From Acetobacter pasteurianus subsp. pasteurianus LMG 1262 = NBRC 106471 (GTDB taxonomy: Bacteria > Pseudomonadota > Alphaproteobacteria > Acetobacterales > Acetobacteraceae), in NCBI RefSeq assembly GCF_000285275.1, contig NZ_CADO01000067.1, positions 173,728-237,727 of the forward strand: a DNA stretch of 64,000 nt, given 5' to 3'. Below are positions 1-9,215 of the stretch, piece by piece. Both the position numbers and the translations under genes were made by a program. The stretch's first letter is position 1; each line of letters starts with the position of its first letter. A model generated the notes under the pieces. It was not told where the DNA came from, did not search any database, and worked only from the letters and a program-made list of their open reading frames with translations.

Positions 1-1
1 C

Positions 2-871
2 TTCCCTGTTCCGGTTATCGACATCTCCGTCGAACCGAAAACAAAGGACGCAGTGGAAAAGATGACACTGGCCCTGCAGAAGCTGGCTGGTGAAGATCCC
101 TCCCTGCAACTCAAGACCGATCAGGAAACAGGCCAGACCATTCTGTCCGGCATGGGTGAACTGCATCTGGACATCATTATCGACCGTCTGCGTCGTGAAT
201 ATGGTGTGGATGCAAACGTGGGCGCACCGCAGGTGGCATACCGTGAAACCATCACGCAGCCGCATACGGAAACCTACACCCATAAAAAGCAGTCTGGTGG
301 TTCCGGTCAGTTCGCTGAAGTGAAGATCGAGTTCCAGCCGGTTGAACGTAACGAAGGCATCCTGTTCGAAAACAAGGTTGTTGGTGGTGCTGTTCCCAGA
401 GAATACATCCCGGCAGTTGAAAAGGGTATTCGCGTTCAGTCTTCCACAGGTGTGCTGGCAGGCTTCCCGACAGTGGACTTCAAGTTCACGCTGCTTGACG
501 GTAAGTACCATGACGTTGACTCGTCTGCTCTGGCGTTTGAAATCGCCGGTAAGGCCTGTTTCCGTGAAGGTATGAAAAAAGCTGGTCCGGTTATTCTGGA
601 ACCGATCATGGACGTGGAAATCACCACCCCGAACGATCACGTTGGTGACGTGGTGGGTGACCTGAACCGTCGTCGTGGCATGATCCAGAGCCAGGAAACC
701 TCCGGTTCCACCGTTATGGTTCGTGCTTATGTGCCGCTGAAAGAAATGTTCGGTTACATTTCTCATCTGCGTTCCATGACGAAGGGCCGTGCTTCCTTCA
801 CCATGCAGTTCCATCACTACGATCCGGTGCCGCGCAACGTTGCTGAAGAAATCATGGCTCAGTCCAAGTAA
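2..871 (+). CDS. fusA: Elongation factor G, 3' part (partial at window start)
   Basis: Translocation GTPase of the ribosome. Only the last 289 residues are present, because the reading frame is open to the first base of the window. It begins [20 protein letters not shown], which is the start of EF-G domain III. Domain III carries [10 protein letters not shown]. Domain IV follows, with the conserved stretch [16 protein letters not shown], then domain V, with NRRRGMI and VPLKEMFGY. The length matches the C-terminal 40% of a roughly 700-residue EF-G; the GTPase domain lies outside the window. It is followed directly by an intrinsic terminator, so this is the end of its operon. Confidence 0.97.
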   Translation, partial: FPVPVIDISVEPKTKDAVEKMTLALQKLAGEDPSLQLKTDQETGQTILSGMGELHLDIIIDRLRREYGVDANVGAPQVAYRETITQPHTETYTHKKQSGGSGQFAEVKIEFQPVERNEGILFENKVVGGAVPREYIPAVEKGIRVQSSTGVLAGFPTVDFKFTLLDGKYHDVDSSALAFEIAGKACFREGMKKAGPVILEPIMDVEITTPNDHVGDVVGDLNRRRGMIQSQETSGSTVMVRAYVPLKEMFGYISHLRSMTKGRASFTMQFHHYDPVPRNVAEEIMAQSK

Positions 872-903
872 TTTCAGCCGTTTTTCGGTTTCGGAATATA
901 AAG

Positions 904-934
904 GCCGCTCCCTGCAAAGGGGGCGGCTTTTTTA
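904..934 (+). terminator. Intrinsic terminator of fusA
   Basis: Nine-base-pair stem GCCGCTCCC / GGGGGCGGC (one G-T pair) with loop TGCAAA, followed by TTTTTTATT. It lies 33 bases after the fusA stop codon. Confidence 0.85.
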
Positions 935-1007
935 TTGTGCAAAACCAGATTACGTTGCGTGCGCTAAATACAAAGCGGCATGTTACGGCATAACCCGAGT
1001 ATTTGTG

Positions 1008-2033
1008 ATGGCGCAGAAAAGAAACGGAAAGACAAGCAAGATGCCAAAGCTGTTTGAATGTGCAACCGATGAGACAGCGCAGAAAACACGGGTAAACCGG
1101 CGTGCGCTTATGCAGCTTGCGCTGGGGGGCATGGCATCGGGCCTTGTTGGGCATAAAGCTTTTGCACAAGCGCCTTCATTGGCTTTTGCCTCTTCTTCCG
1201 TAGATAAAATGCCGCCCATCAACGGGGTATATGATTGGCGTGCTCTGCCTCCCACACCGTTGGCGCTGGAAGCTGAAAGTGGTGGCTTGCCGGTTGATAC
1301 GGGCATGGTGCCGGCACAGGGCAAGGCCCAATTATATTACGCATCGGTCGGGGAAGGTGTGCCCGTCATGCTGCTGCATGATGGTTTGGCAAACTCCAAT
1401 TATATGGGAGATCTTGCCCGTGCACTGTTGCGCGCCAGGTGCCGTGTGATTGTTGTGGATATGCGCGGGCATGGGCGCAGCACAATGGGCGCTTTGCCCT
1501 TGGGGTATGATCTGCTGGCCGATGATGTGCTGACAGTTATGGCGTTCCTGCACCTCCGGCGCGTCGCCTTGGTAGGGTGGGGTGATGGTGCCGTGCAGGC
1601 GCTGGATGTTGGTATGCGGCACCCCAGTAGTGTCAGCCGGATATTTGCGTTTGCACCGTGGAGCACTCCAGATGGTCTGCTCTCTCGTGCAGGGGATATC
1701 CCTGCTTACAAATCCTTTATGGAAAGAACGCGGCAGGAATACAGGCAGCTTTCCTCTACGCCGCATCGGTTTGGAGATATGGAAGCCGCAGTGCAGGCCA
1801 TGCGTGGCAGGCAACCTAACTGGACAGATGCAGATCTTATGCGGGTAACAGCACCGCTATGGGTTGCTGCTGCCGATCATGATGGTGTTGTGGGGCGTGT
1901 TCAGGCCGAGCATATGGCCGCTACGGTAGAAGGGGCGGGGCTTTTGGTGTTGCCCAATACCAGCCACTTTGCCTTTTTGCAGAATCCGCAGCTATTTACG
2001 TTGGCAGTAGAAAGCTTTTTGGGCGGACGGTAA
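1008..2033 (+). CDS. Exported alpha/beta-hydrolase-fold protein, nucleophile Ser replaced by Gly
   Basis: 341 residues from the ATG at 1008. That start gives an N-terminus with two arginines (R31, R32) before a hydrophobic segment ending AFAQA, which looks like a Tat-type signal peptide with a cleavage site near residue 54. The body has the alpha/beta-hydrolase pattern: oxyanion-type LLHDG (122-126), the strand VIVVDMRGHGRS (148-158), a nucleophile elbow, an acid in AAADHDG (D290/D292) and histidine H320 in NTSHF. The elbow reads GWGDG (190-194), where relatives usually have GWSDG; codon GGT at 1581-1583 replaces the serine. It is therefore probably not a normal serine hydrolase. Substrate unknown. 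It stands alone between the fusA terminator and a terminator shared with the convergent ppc. Confidence 0.85.
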   Translation: MAQKRNGKTSKMPKLFECATDETAQKTRVNRRALMQLALGGMASGLVGHKAFAQAPSLAFASSSVDKMPPINGVYDWRALPPTPLALEAESGGLPVDTGMVPAQGKAQLYYASVGEGVPVMLLHDGLANSNYMGDLARALLRARCRVIVVDMRGHGRSTMGALPLGYDLLADDVLTVMAFLHLRRVALVGWGDGAVQALDVGMRHPSSVSRIFAFAPWSTPDGLLSRAGDIPAYKSFMERTRQEYRQLSSTPHRFGDMEAAVQAMRGRQPNWTDADLMRVTAPLWVAAADHDGVVGRVQAEHMAATVEGAGLLVLPNTSHFAFLQNPQLFTLAVESFLGGR

Positions 2034-2040
2034 ACCATAT

Positions 2041-2066
2041 GGGGCTGCCGTTAAGGCAGCCCCTTT
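2041..2066. terminator. Hairpin terminator between convergent genes
   Basis: Perfect 9-bp stem GGGGCTGCC / GGCAGCCCC with loop GTTAA, followed by TTT on the plus strand. It lies 8 bases after the hydrolase stop and 16 bases beyond the ppc stop, so it may serve both genes. The T run is short on both sides. Confidence 0.65.
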
Positions 2067-2081
2067 CCGGCCAAAGGGCCC

Positions 2082-4880
2082 TCAGCCAAAAGCGCCAATA
2101 TTGTGCATGATGGCGACGCTGATTTCACGAATAAGTTCAAACATCCGTTGCATGGGTACAAAGATGTCTCTGTGCTCTCGCTCGTAAATACCTTCTTCGC
2201 GCGGGCCACGTGGTTCATGAAAATCAAGGTTGGTTGGGCCCGTGCCGGTGGGGAAGATATGCTCAAGTTCTTCCAACACTGCCGGAATATCCAGACACAG
2301 TATGTGCTGCATCATGACATCATGGTTAAAGCCGCCACGTGGCATGAAGAAGGGTACACGGCATGCCAGCAGCCATATCTGCTCAATAAGCATAATACGA
2401 ATGGCGTGCAGAAGCCGGATCTGTGGTTCCGTGCGCGGTGCATGTTCCCACGCTTCTCTCAACGCAAGATGGTCGGCCTGAATACGGCGGAACATGGTGA
2501 GCAGTTCGGCAGAGAGATCAAGCTTTTCCAGATCCTGCATCAGGGAGAGAAAAGCCTTCCGGCGTGCTGGCGTTTTTTCCTCTGTGGCGCGGTCGAGCCA
2601 GAAGCCGGGGTCTAGCAAACAGACAACGCTTTTCAGCACCTTATCATCCGAGCAGGTCAGGCCATGCTGGGCAAAATCCAGAGCACGATGAAAGCGCGGG
2701 CTGGATGTGCGGAATGTTTCAAAGGTTTCCGGGTGGCGGTGTACGGCTGCCCCCAAGCCCTGCAAGGTGTTGGCGCACCATCCGAGCTGCTGAAGAATTG
2801 CGTTGTTAGGGATGGCGCGGAGCTGACTGGGGTGGGTAATGCGCTTGTGGGTGGCACTTTCTGCACTTTGGCGAGCAGGGGGACGAGAACCGGTTCTATC
2901 AATAAGTGATGGCCCAAAAGCCCCCAGCAGCGCGGCATAACCGGGGTCTTCCACCAGTTTTTTCATGCCCTCGCTAATGCTGGAGAAGAAATCAGCCGAA
3001 AAATCAGGCTGATCATAAATGGGGTCTTCTTCCTGCCGTAAGGGCAGAAATAGGTTTTCCGCAATAGTGGCCAGCGTAGCGCCTGCCAGTTCTGGCGTGC
3101 CAAAAAGCAGATAACCATCACCACCCTGAAAAGCCGTTTCCTCACGGCAGGCAATGCCGGTGGTTTTAAACCGTGCACGCACATGCGGCGGAGAAAGGTA
3201 ATCCAGCCGATCCGCCATACGGAAGGGGTGCGCGCCGCGACCAATGCTTTCACCGTGCGTATCAAAAAACACCACGGTGATATCCTGCATGTCCCACCGC
3301 ACCAGCAGATCATGAATACGCAGGCGCAGGCGCTCTATCAGATACGTTGCCGCCAATTGGCCAACATATCGGCCAGAATCGGAATATCCAAACTGGAAGC
3401 AGATACGGCCAATACGGCGGATATAGGCACGCCATGCGGGAGAGCGCAGGGCTTCTTCCACAATGTGCTCACCGTTCATGAGCGCATCTTCGGTTTCAAA
3501 CAGCGGCGAGATTTCAATTTTATCCGCCACACCAAAGCAGGAGGCCACCCACAGGGCCGAGAGCAATGTGTAACCGGTTTCTGTTTCTGCAATCAGGAAA
3601 CGAACAGGTGTATCGGAATCGATAAATTTGACCATTTGCGCAATGGTCATCATCAGCCGTCCAGCACTGGAGGGATCGCTCAGCAGCGCGCCAAAGTCCA
3701 CAGGAACAGGTGTTACAGCTTCCAGCGCTTCGTTAATCTGGTTCAACAATGCCCGACGATGTGCCGGATTGTTGGGGTCATCCAGCAGGTTTAGCTTCTG
3801 GCGAACGAAGTTGTGTATCTGGGAGGCATTAAGCCGCACATGCGTATGCGCAAGCCCCAGCCCATGCGCCAGAAAACCCGCCCGGGCAACAGCCAGTGGA
3901 ATGCGTGCGGAAGGCGGCGCGGTATTGATGGCGGCCTCAAGCAGGCCATCCAATTCTGCTGCATGTGTGAGTGCTGTGTCGCGCTGAGAAACCAGAAGTT
4001 TTGCAAAATGGGCTACAGCCTGGGCATCACTTGGGCCAGCAGGAACAGCGCTAATCTGTTCCTTTACGCAGGCAATGGCGCGTTGCAACTTTTCTGTTAG
4101 CTCTGGGGCCAGCAAGCCCTCGTGCATGATCTGGCTTTCCAACCGCATCAGTTGGAACAGCTTCATGCGCAAGCGTAGGCGTAGGGTGTCCCACCAGCCA
4201 ATATCAGTGCGGCCATCGGTATCATAGCCAACCCAACTGGTTGCAATAACCGGGCAGGGCTTCAGGCTTGTCCATTCCTGCGGCCAACGTGTGGCGGCTT
4301 CTTCCAGCAGGGCAGTGGCCAGCAGATCCATGGCATCCCGCGCACGGGTTATGGCTTGCGCGGCCAGTGTAAATTCTTCTTCCAGCGTGGGTGGAGCAGC
4401 GCGTCTGTGCGTTTCAAAAAACGGTGCTTCCTGCGGGGGAATGGCTTGAGATGCACTTTCTGCCAAAGCCGCATACACAGGGTTGCTCAGGGCAAACGTG
4501 GGGTGCGCAGTAAAGACCGCAGCAAACTGAATGGCGGAGATGCGTGCCTGATACTCTGCAAAAGAACCAGTAGGGCATGCTTCGGCTATCGCACGTGCAA
4601 CATTGCGGAACTTCTCTTTAGTGGCTTCCGTTGTCGCGCCACCTACGTAGCGATGCAGCTTACGGGCGCGCGTCAGAAAGGCTTCATCGCGCAGCTTTTG
4701 CACAAGGCTTGTAATATCTGTTTGCGAGATTTCCTCGCGGCTCAAAGCTTCTCCAAGTCGGAGCGCAATGCCCATTACAGGATTTGTGCCTTCAGCTGCT
4801 GTGCCAGCATCTGGGTGCGCAGTAGCGGACGCAAGGATACTGTCCAAACGGGAAGGAGAAGATGTGTTATCCATAGTCAT
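2082..4880 (-). CDS. ppc: Phosphoenolpyruvate carboxylase family protein, divergent
   Basis: 932 residues, near the usual 880-930 of PEP carboxylase, which makes oxaloacetate from PEP and bicarbonate to refill the TCA cycle. Family signatures are recognisable: VFTAHPT (122-128, with the conserved His), SPLFET (459-463 region), GYSDSGR (498-504) and SIGRGAHP (545-552). Several normally invariant positions differ by eye. The Lys of GYSDSAK is Arg504, the HGRGG block reads DTHGE (540-544), and the C-terminus ends HNIGAFG instead of the usual RNTG. Family membership is secure; activity on PEP is likely but not certain. It is transcribed divergently from the DUF445 gene across a roughly 170-bp gap and has no operon partner. 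Confidence 0.85.
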   Translation of the reverse strand: MTMDNTSSPSRLDSILASATAHPDAGTAAEGTNPVMGIALRLGEALSREEISQTDITSLVQKLRDEAFLTRARKLHRYVGGATTEATKEKFRNVARAIAEACPTGSFAEYQARISAIQFAAVFTAHPTFALSNPVYAALAESASQAIPPQEAPFFETHRRAAPPTLEEEFTLAAQAITRARDAMDLLATALLEEAATRWPQEWTSLKPCPVIATSWVGYDTDGRTDIGWWDTLRLRLRMKLFQLMRLESQIMHEGLLAPELTEKLQRAIACVKEQISAVPAGPSDAQAVAHFAKLLVSQRDTALTHAAELDGLLEAAINTAPPSARIPLAVARAGFLAHGLGLAHTHVRLNASQIHNFVRQKLNLLDDPNNPAHRRALLNQINEALEAVTPVPVDFGALLSDPSSAGRLMMTIAQMVKFIDSDTPVRFLIAETETGYTLLSALWVASCFGVADKIEISPLFETEDALMNGEHIVEEALRSPAWRAYIRRIGRICFQFGYSDSGRYVGQLAATYLIERLRLRIHDLLVRWDMQDITVVFFDTHGESIGRGAHPFRMADRLDYLSPPHVRARFKTTGIACREETAFQGGDGYLLFGTPELAGATLATIAENLFLPLRQEEDPIYDQPDFSADFFSSISEGMKKLVEDPGYAALLGAFGPSLIDRTGSRPPARQSAESATHKRITHPSQLRAIPNNAILQQLGWCANTLQGLGAAVHRHPETFETFRTSSPRFHRALDFAQHGLTCSDDKVLKSVVCLLDPGFWLDRATEEKTPARRKAFLSLMQDLEKLDLSAELLTMFRRIQADHLALREAWEHAPRTEPQIRLLHAIRIMLIEQIWLLACRVPFFMPRGGFNHDVMMQHILCLDIPAVLEELEHIFPTGTGPTNLDFHEPRGPREEGIYEREHRDIFVPMQRMFELIREISVAIMHNIGAFG

Positions 4881-5050
4881 AAGGGCGTCCTGAAGGTTCC
4901 TGTAATAAAACAGTTATAAAGCCGGAATGAATCGAAATAACAACGAAATAGCTTGAAAAGAGTGATGAACAACTTTTCACGTCTATGTTTTGTATGCAAC
5001 CAGCTCACGCACTCTTGGGGGTGTTTGCGCACAGTGCTATTGAGTGGGTC
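4881..5050. promoter_or_regulatory. Divergent intergenic region ppc / DUF445 gene
   Basis: 170 bp between two divergent starts. It must hold both promoters, but no clear -35/-10 pair or operator can be assigned by eye. Confidence 0.4.
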
Positions 5051-6349
5051 ATGACATCTCATCCTCATCAGGACGCGGATTTCGCTGCCCGCCAGACACT
5101 GCGGCGATATAAGAATGCAGCTACAGGGCTGGTTGGCCTTATGGCTGGGGTAACGGTGCTGGGTTACGCAGCACCAGCCGCCGGATGGGTGAGGGATGGA
5201 TTCTGGCTTGAAATGCTGCGGGCTGGTGCGCGGGCTGGCGTTGTAGGCGGTCTGGCAGACTGGTTTGCCGTGGTGGCGCTGTTTCGTCGGCCTATGGGGC
5301 TGCCTATTCCGCACACTGCTATTTTACCTGCACAAAAGGATAGACTTGGCCGGGCACTGGGGCGGTTTGTTGCAGGGCAGGTGTTTACCCAAAAGGAAGT
5401 TGAGCGCGTATTGGGGCAGGTAGACCTTCCTGCTTTTATGGCGGATATGCTGGATGATCCCGGCACGCGGGATGCCTTGGTAAAATCCATAACACGCTCT
5501 TTGCCCCAGATGCTGGACAGGCTGGAAGATGGTCGCGCCAGCAACGCGGTTGCTCGGGTTATGCCCAAGCTGTTGGGGGGCAGTAATCTGGCGCCTATTA
5601 TTGCGCGCGCCCTGCGTAGCCTTGTGGATGATGACAAGCATCAGGAAGTGCTCTCCTTCCTGCTTGAGCAGATCAAGGACGCGCTACAATCCAAGGAAGG
5701 CGCATTGCGCCAGATGATTGAAGAACGCGTGCGTGAACAGGGTGGGCGTTTACTGGGGTGGGCCATAGGCGGTTCCATCGCCACCAAGGTTCTGTTGGCA
5801 GCGGCCAAGGAGCTTGAGCGAATCGACCCACAGAACTCCAGCATCCGTGAAGGCTTTACCAGTTGGGTGCGTGGTCAGATTGACCGCATAGAAACGGACC
5901 CGGAAAAGGGCAAAGAGTTTTCCCAAACCATTATGGGCGTGCTCTCCCATGAAAGTGTTGTGGGCTGGTGGGGAGATATCTGGCAGCGCTTCCGCCGCAT
6001 GGTGGAAGCGGATGTGGAAGATCCGGAAGGTCGCATTGCATCGGTAGTGCAGGATGCACTTGAACGCATGGCTGCCCAGATGCGCTATGATCAGAACATG
6101 CGGCAACGGATTATGGATAGCGTGAACCGCACTGTTCTGAAGATGCTGCCATTCCTGCGTGAGCGTATGGCGGAGTTTATTTCCCGCGTGGTTTCAAGCT
6201 GGAATGCTGTTGAAATAGCTGAAAAACTGGAACTTCGGGTTGGTAAGGATCTGCAGTTTATCCGGTTTAATGGTACCCTTGTTGGGTTTGGTGTGGGGGC
6301 GCTGCTTTTTGCCGTGTTACGGCTTCTGTTCGGGCTGAACGCCCAGTAG
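5051..6349 (+). CDS. DUF445 family membrane protein (YjiN-like)
   Basis: 432 residues from the ATG at 5051, chosen because the family motif DFAARQTLRRYKNAATGLVG begins shortly after it; longer in-frame starts add an unrelated leader. N-terminal membrane segments lie near residues 24-60, with the typical GLADWFAVVALFRRPMGLPI, followed by a long mostly helical soluble domain and a C-terminal membrane segment (GFGVGALLFAVLRLLFGL). This is the DUF445 layout: anchored at both ends with a large loop. The family has no firmly known biochemical role. It is followed by the SUF regulator after about 120 bp, probably in a separate transcript. Confidence 0.85.
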   Translation: MTSHPHQDADFAARQTLRRYKNAATGLVGLMAGVTVLGYAAPAAGWVRDGFWLEMLRAGARAGVVGGLADWFAVVALFRRPMGLPIPHTAILPAQKDRLGRALGRFVAGQVFTQKEVERVLGQVDLPAFMADMLDDPGTRDALVKSITRSLPQMLDRLEDGRASNAVARVMPKLLGGSNLAPIIARALRSLVDDDKHQEVLSFLLEQIKDALQSKEGALRQMIEERVREQGGRLLGWAIGGSIATKVLLAAAKELERIDPQNSSIREGFTSWVRGQIDRIETDPEKGKEFSQTIMGVLSHESVVGWWGDIWQRFRRMVEADVEDPEGRIASVVQDALERMAAQMRYDQNMRQRIMDSVNRTVLKMLPFLRERMAEFISRVVSSWNAVEIAEKLELRVGKDLQFIRFNGTLVGFGVGALLFAVLRLLFGLNAQ

Positions 6350-6397
6350 GGCGGTCGATCACGTTTGCGCTGGATGCTTTTGTGCGCTTGTTTTGGG

Positions 6398-6427
6398 TTG
6401 ACGCAAGGGCAGTGTGTCGCCATGTAT
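6398..6427 (+). promoter_or_regulatory. Candidate promoter of the SUF operon
   Basis: TTGACG at 6398-6403 is a good -35. After a 17-18 base spacer comes a weak -10 (CATGTA/ATGTAT, 6421-6427). It lies about 45 bases before the regulator start, where an autoregulated Rrf2 promoter is expected. The operator cannot be called with confidence. Confidence 0.35.
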
Positions 6428-6472
6428 CCGAAACAGGACCGCTCAGGTCTTTAATTGGGTCAAGGGCAGATA

Positions 6473-6937
6473 ATGCTGAAACTTTCCCGCCTGGCGGATT
6501 ATGCAATCGTCATCTTGGTGAAACTGGGTGAACAGGAAGGCGTTGTTACGTCTCCAACACTTGCAGCCATTACAGGGGTGCCAGAGCCAACAGTGGCCAA
6601 GGTGCTTAAAGTGTTGTCTGCACATGGTTTTGTGCTTTCCCAGCGCGGGGCAAAGGGCGGGTATCGCCTTGCCAGACCGTTGGTAGATATTTCTGTAGCC
6701 AGTGTTATTACAGCCGTGGATGGCAAGATTGCGCTAACAGCCTGTGTAGATGGCGGAGAGTGTGATACCGGCGTGTCGTGCGGTCTGTGTGGCAGCTGGG
6801 ATACCATCAATCAGGCCATACGAACCACGTTGGAGGGCATTTCCTTGGAAAGCATGCGCAGCAAGGCATCGTGTTTTTCAAACATGCCACGATCCAATAC
6901 GCAGCCCAGCGCTGCTATGCCACGTGAGGGGATCTGA
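6473..6937 (+). CDS. Rrf2/IscR-type Fe-S-sensing regulator of the SUF operon
   Basis: 154 residues. The start at 6473 is preferred because an AAGGG ribosome site lies 6-7 bases upstream and MLKLSRLADYAI is the standard Rrf2 N-terminus. A winged helix covers residues 1-70 (recognition helix near EPTVAKVLKVL). Cysteines C91, C97 and C103 have the exact C-x5-C-x5-C spacing of the IscR [2Fe-2S] site, with an extra C106. Rrf2 proteins of this type repress Fe-S assembly genes when clusters are plentiful. It sits 3 bases before sufB as the first gene of the operon, so autoregulation and control of suf are likely. Confidence 0.92.
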   Translation: MLKLSRLADYAIVILVKLGEQEGVVTSPTLAAITGVPEPTVAKVLKVLSAHGFVLSQRGAKGGYRLARPLVDISVASVITAVDGKIALTACVDGGECDTGVSCGLCGSWDTINQAIRTTLEGISLESMRSKASCFSNMPRSNTQPSAAMPREGI

Positions 6938-6940
6938 ACC

Positions 6941-8431
6941 ATGCCGGCAGTTACTGAAACCCGCGAAGCGGTCGAAAAGCTCGGCCAGTCCACCTACAAG
7001 TGGGGCTTTGAAACAGATATTCAGATGGACCTCGCCCCGAAAGGGTTGAATGAGGACATCGTACGCCTGATTTCTGCGCGTAAGAACGAACCAGAATGGC
7101 TTCTGGAATGGCGGCTGACGGCATTCCGCAAATGGCAGTCCATGAAGGAGCCTACGTGGGCCAAGGTTTCTTACCCGCCGATTGATTATCAGGATGCGCA
7201 TTACTACGCCGCTCCGCGCAAGAAAGAAGGCCCGAAATCTCTGGATGAGGTTGATCCGGAACTTCTGAAAACCTACGAAAAACTGGGTATTCCCCTGCAT
7301 GAGCAGGCTCTGCTGGCTGGTGTGGAATTGCCTGAAGGTGAAACAGCGCGTCCGCCAGTTGCCGTAGATGCGGTGTTTGACAGTGTTTCCGTTGTCACCA
7401 CCTTCCGCAAAACGCTGGAAGAAGCGGGCGTGATCTTCTGCCCGATTTCTGAGGCCGTGCAGGAACACCCAGAACTGGTGCGGAAATATCTCGGCAGTGT
7501 GGTGCCGGTGGCAGATAACTTCTACGCCGCACTGAACTCTGCCGTGTTTACTGATGGTTCCTTTGTCTACGTGCCTAAAGGGGTGCGTTGCCCAATGGAG
7601 CTTTCCACCTACTTCCGTATCAACGCGCGCAACACAGGGCAGTTTGAACGCACCCTGATTGTGGTGGAAGATGGGGCTTCCGTTTCCTATCTGGAAGGCT
7701 GCACAGCCCCCATGCGGGATGAAAACCAGCTTCACGCGGCCGTGGTGGAACTGGTGGCAATGGAAGATGCCTCCATCAAATACTCCACAGTGCAGAACTG
7801 GTACCCCGGTGATTCCGAAGGGCGTGGCGGTATCTACAACTTTGTGACCAAGCGTGGCGCATGCCGTGGGGCCCGCTCCAAAATTTCCTGGACACAGGTG
7901 GAAACAGGTTCTGCCATTACATGGAAGTATCCATCCTGCATTCTGCAGGGTGATGGATCTGTGGGTGAATTCTACTCCGTGGCTGTTACCAATAACTGCC
8001 AGCAGGCAGATACAGGCACGAAGATGATCCACATCGGGCGCAATACCCGTTCCACCATCATTGCCAAAACGATCAGCGCAGGGCGGTCAGACAGCACATA
8101 TCGTGGTCTGGTGCGCGTGCAACCCAAGGCTTCTGGCGCACGTAACTTTACCCAGTGCGATAGTTTGCTGATTGGCGATGAATGCGGCGCGCATACTGTG
8201 CCGTATATCGAAAGCCGGAACATGGCAGCGCGTATTGAGCACGAAGCCACAACATCCAAGATTTCAGAAGATCAGCTTTTTTATTGTCGCCAGCGCGGCC
8301 TGTCTGAAGAAGACGCGGTTGGGCTGATTGTAAATGGTTTCTGCCGGGATGTTCTTAAGGAACTGCCCATGGAATTTGCTGTGGAAGCACAGAAGCTGTT
8401 GCAGATCAGCCTTGAAGGCAGCGTAGGTTAA
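6941..8431 (+). CDS. sufB: Fe-S cluster assembly scaffold SufB
   Basis: 496 residues, the normal SufB length. SufB forms the SufBC2D scaffold on which clusters are built from sulfur delivered by SufS/SufU. Family stretches include [40 protein letters not shown] and, in the beta-helix core, [20 protein letters not shown] with its conserved cysteine. GAGGGG 8-13 bases before the ATG is a good ribosome site. It starts 3 bases after the regulator and is followed by sufC after 13 bases, so the genes are co-transcribed. Confidence 0.98.
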   Translation: MPAVTETREAVEKLGQSTYKWGFETDIQMDLAPKGLNEDIVRLISARKNEPEWLLEWRLTAFRKWQSMKEPTWAKVSYPPIDYQDAHYYAAPRKKEGPKSLDEVDPELLKTYEKLGIPLHEQALLAGVELPEGETARPPVAVDAVFDSVSVVTTFRKTLEEAGVIFCPISEAVQEHPELVRKYLGSVVPVADNFYAALNSAVFTDGSFVYVPKGVRCPMELSTYFRINARNTGQFERTLIVVEDGASVSYLEGCTAPMRDENQLHAAVVELVAMEDASIKYSTVQNWYPGDSEGRGGIYNFVTKRGACRGARSKISWTQVETGSAITWKYPSCILQGDGSVGEFYSVAVTNNCQQADTGTKMIHIGRNTRSTIIAKTISAGRSDSTYRGLVRVQPKASGARNFTQCDSLLIGDECGAHTVPYIESRNMAARIEHEATTSKISEDQLFYCRQRGLSEEDAVGLIVNGFCRDVLKELPMEFAVEAQKLLQISLEGSVG

Positions 8432-8444
8432 GGGAGTACAGAAC

Positions 8445-9215
8445 ATGAGCCAGTTTTTGGAAATTTCCGGTCTGTGCGCCCGGATTGATGCCGATGGGCA
8501 GGAAAAGCAGATCCTCCGCGGTGTGGATCTTACCATTCCGCCGGGTGAAGTGCATGCCATTATGGGGCCAAACGGGTGCGGCAAATCCACCCTTTCCTAT
8601 GTTCTGGCCGGGCGTGAGGATTATGAGGTCACGGCTGGGTCCGTCACTTTCAAGGGGCAGGATCTGCTGGCTATGGAGCCAGAAGAGCGTGCTGCGGCTG
8701 GCCTGTTTCTGGCATTCCAGTCTCCTATCGAATTGCCGGGTGTAAATAATGCCAACTTCCTGCGTACGGCGGTCAACGCAGTGCGCCGCGCCCGTGGGCT
8801 GGAAGAGCTGGATGCTGTTGCGTTCCTGAAAATGGCGCGTGAGGCAGCCAAGTCTCTCTCCATGGCGCCGGATATGCTCAAGCGTAACGTCAATGTCGGT
8901 TTCTCAGGCGGTGAAAAGAAGCGCAATGAAGTGTTGCAGATGACACTTCTTCAGCCTTCTTTCGCCATTCTGGATGAAACCGATAGCGGGCTGGACGTGG
9001 ATGCCCTGCGTATTGTGGCGGAGGGGGTGAACCGTCTGCGCTCACCAGATTTCTCTGCTCTGGTTATTACACATCATCAGAAGCTGCTGGATTATCTGGT
9101 GCCAGACCGCATTCACGTTATGGCCAAAGGGCGGATCATTTTGTCTGGTGGGCCAGAACTGGCCAAGAGAATTGATCAGGAAGGCTACACCAAATTTCTG
9201 GCGGAGGCGGCGTGA
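8445..9215 (+). CDS. sufC: SUF ATPase SufC
   Basis: 256-residue ABC-type ATPase without membrane partners. Walker A is GPNGCGKST (41-49), the Q-loop lies in FLAFQSPIELPG, the signature is FSGGE (153-157) and Walker B is FAILDE (173-178), followed by TDSGLD and the H-loop in VITHHQ. It powers conformational change of the SufBCD scaffold. AGGGAG lies before the start. Its stop overlaps the sufD GTG start by 4 bases. Confidence 0.98.
   Translation: MSQFLEISGLCARIDADGQEKQILRGVDLTIPPGEVHAIMGPNGCGKSTLSYVLAGREDYEVTAGSVTFKGQDLLAMEPEERAAAGLFLAFQSPIELPGVNNANFLRTAVNAVRRARGLEELDAVAFLKMAREAAKSLSMAPDMLKRNVNVGFSGGEKKRNEVLQMTLLQPSFAILDETDSGLDVDALRIVAEGVNRLRSPDFSALVITHHQKLLDYLVPDRIHVMAKGRIILSGGPELAKRIDQEGYTKFLAEAA

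Noticed and set aside
3183..3794. 203-residue plus-strand ORF inside ppc
   Set aside because: Antisense to the PEP carboxylase core and without family features.
6878..8032. 384-residue minus-strand ORF opposite sufB
   Set aside because: It mirrors codon-biased sufB, is rich in His and Cys, shows no family motif and has no ribosome site or operon context.
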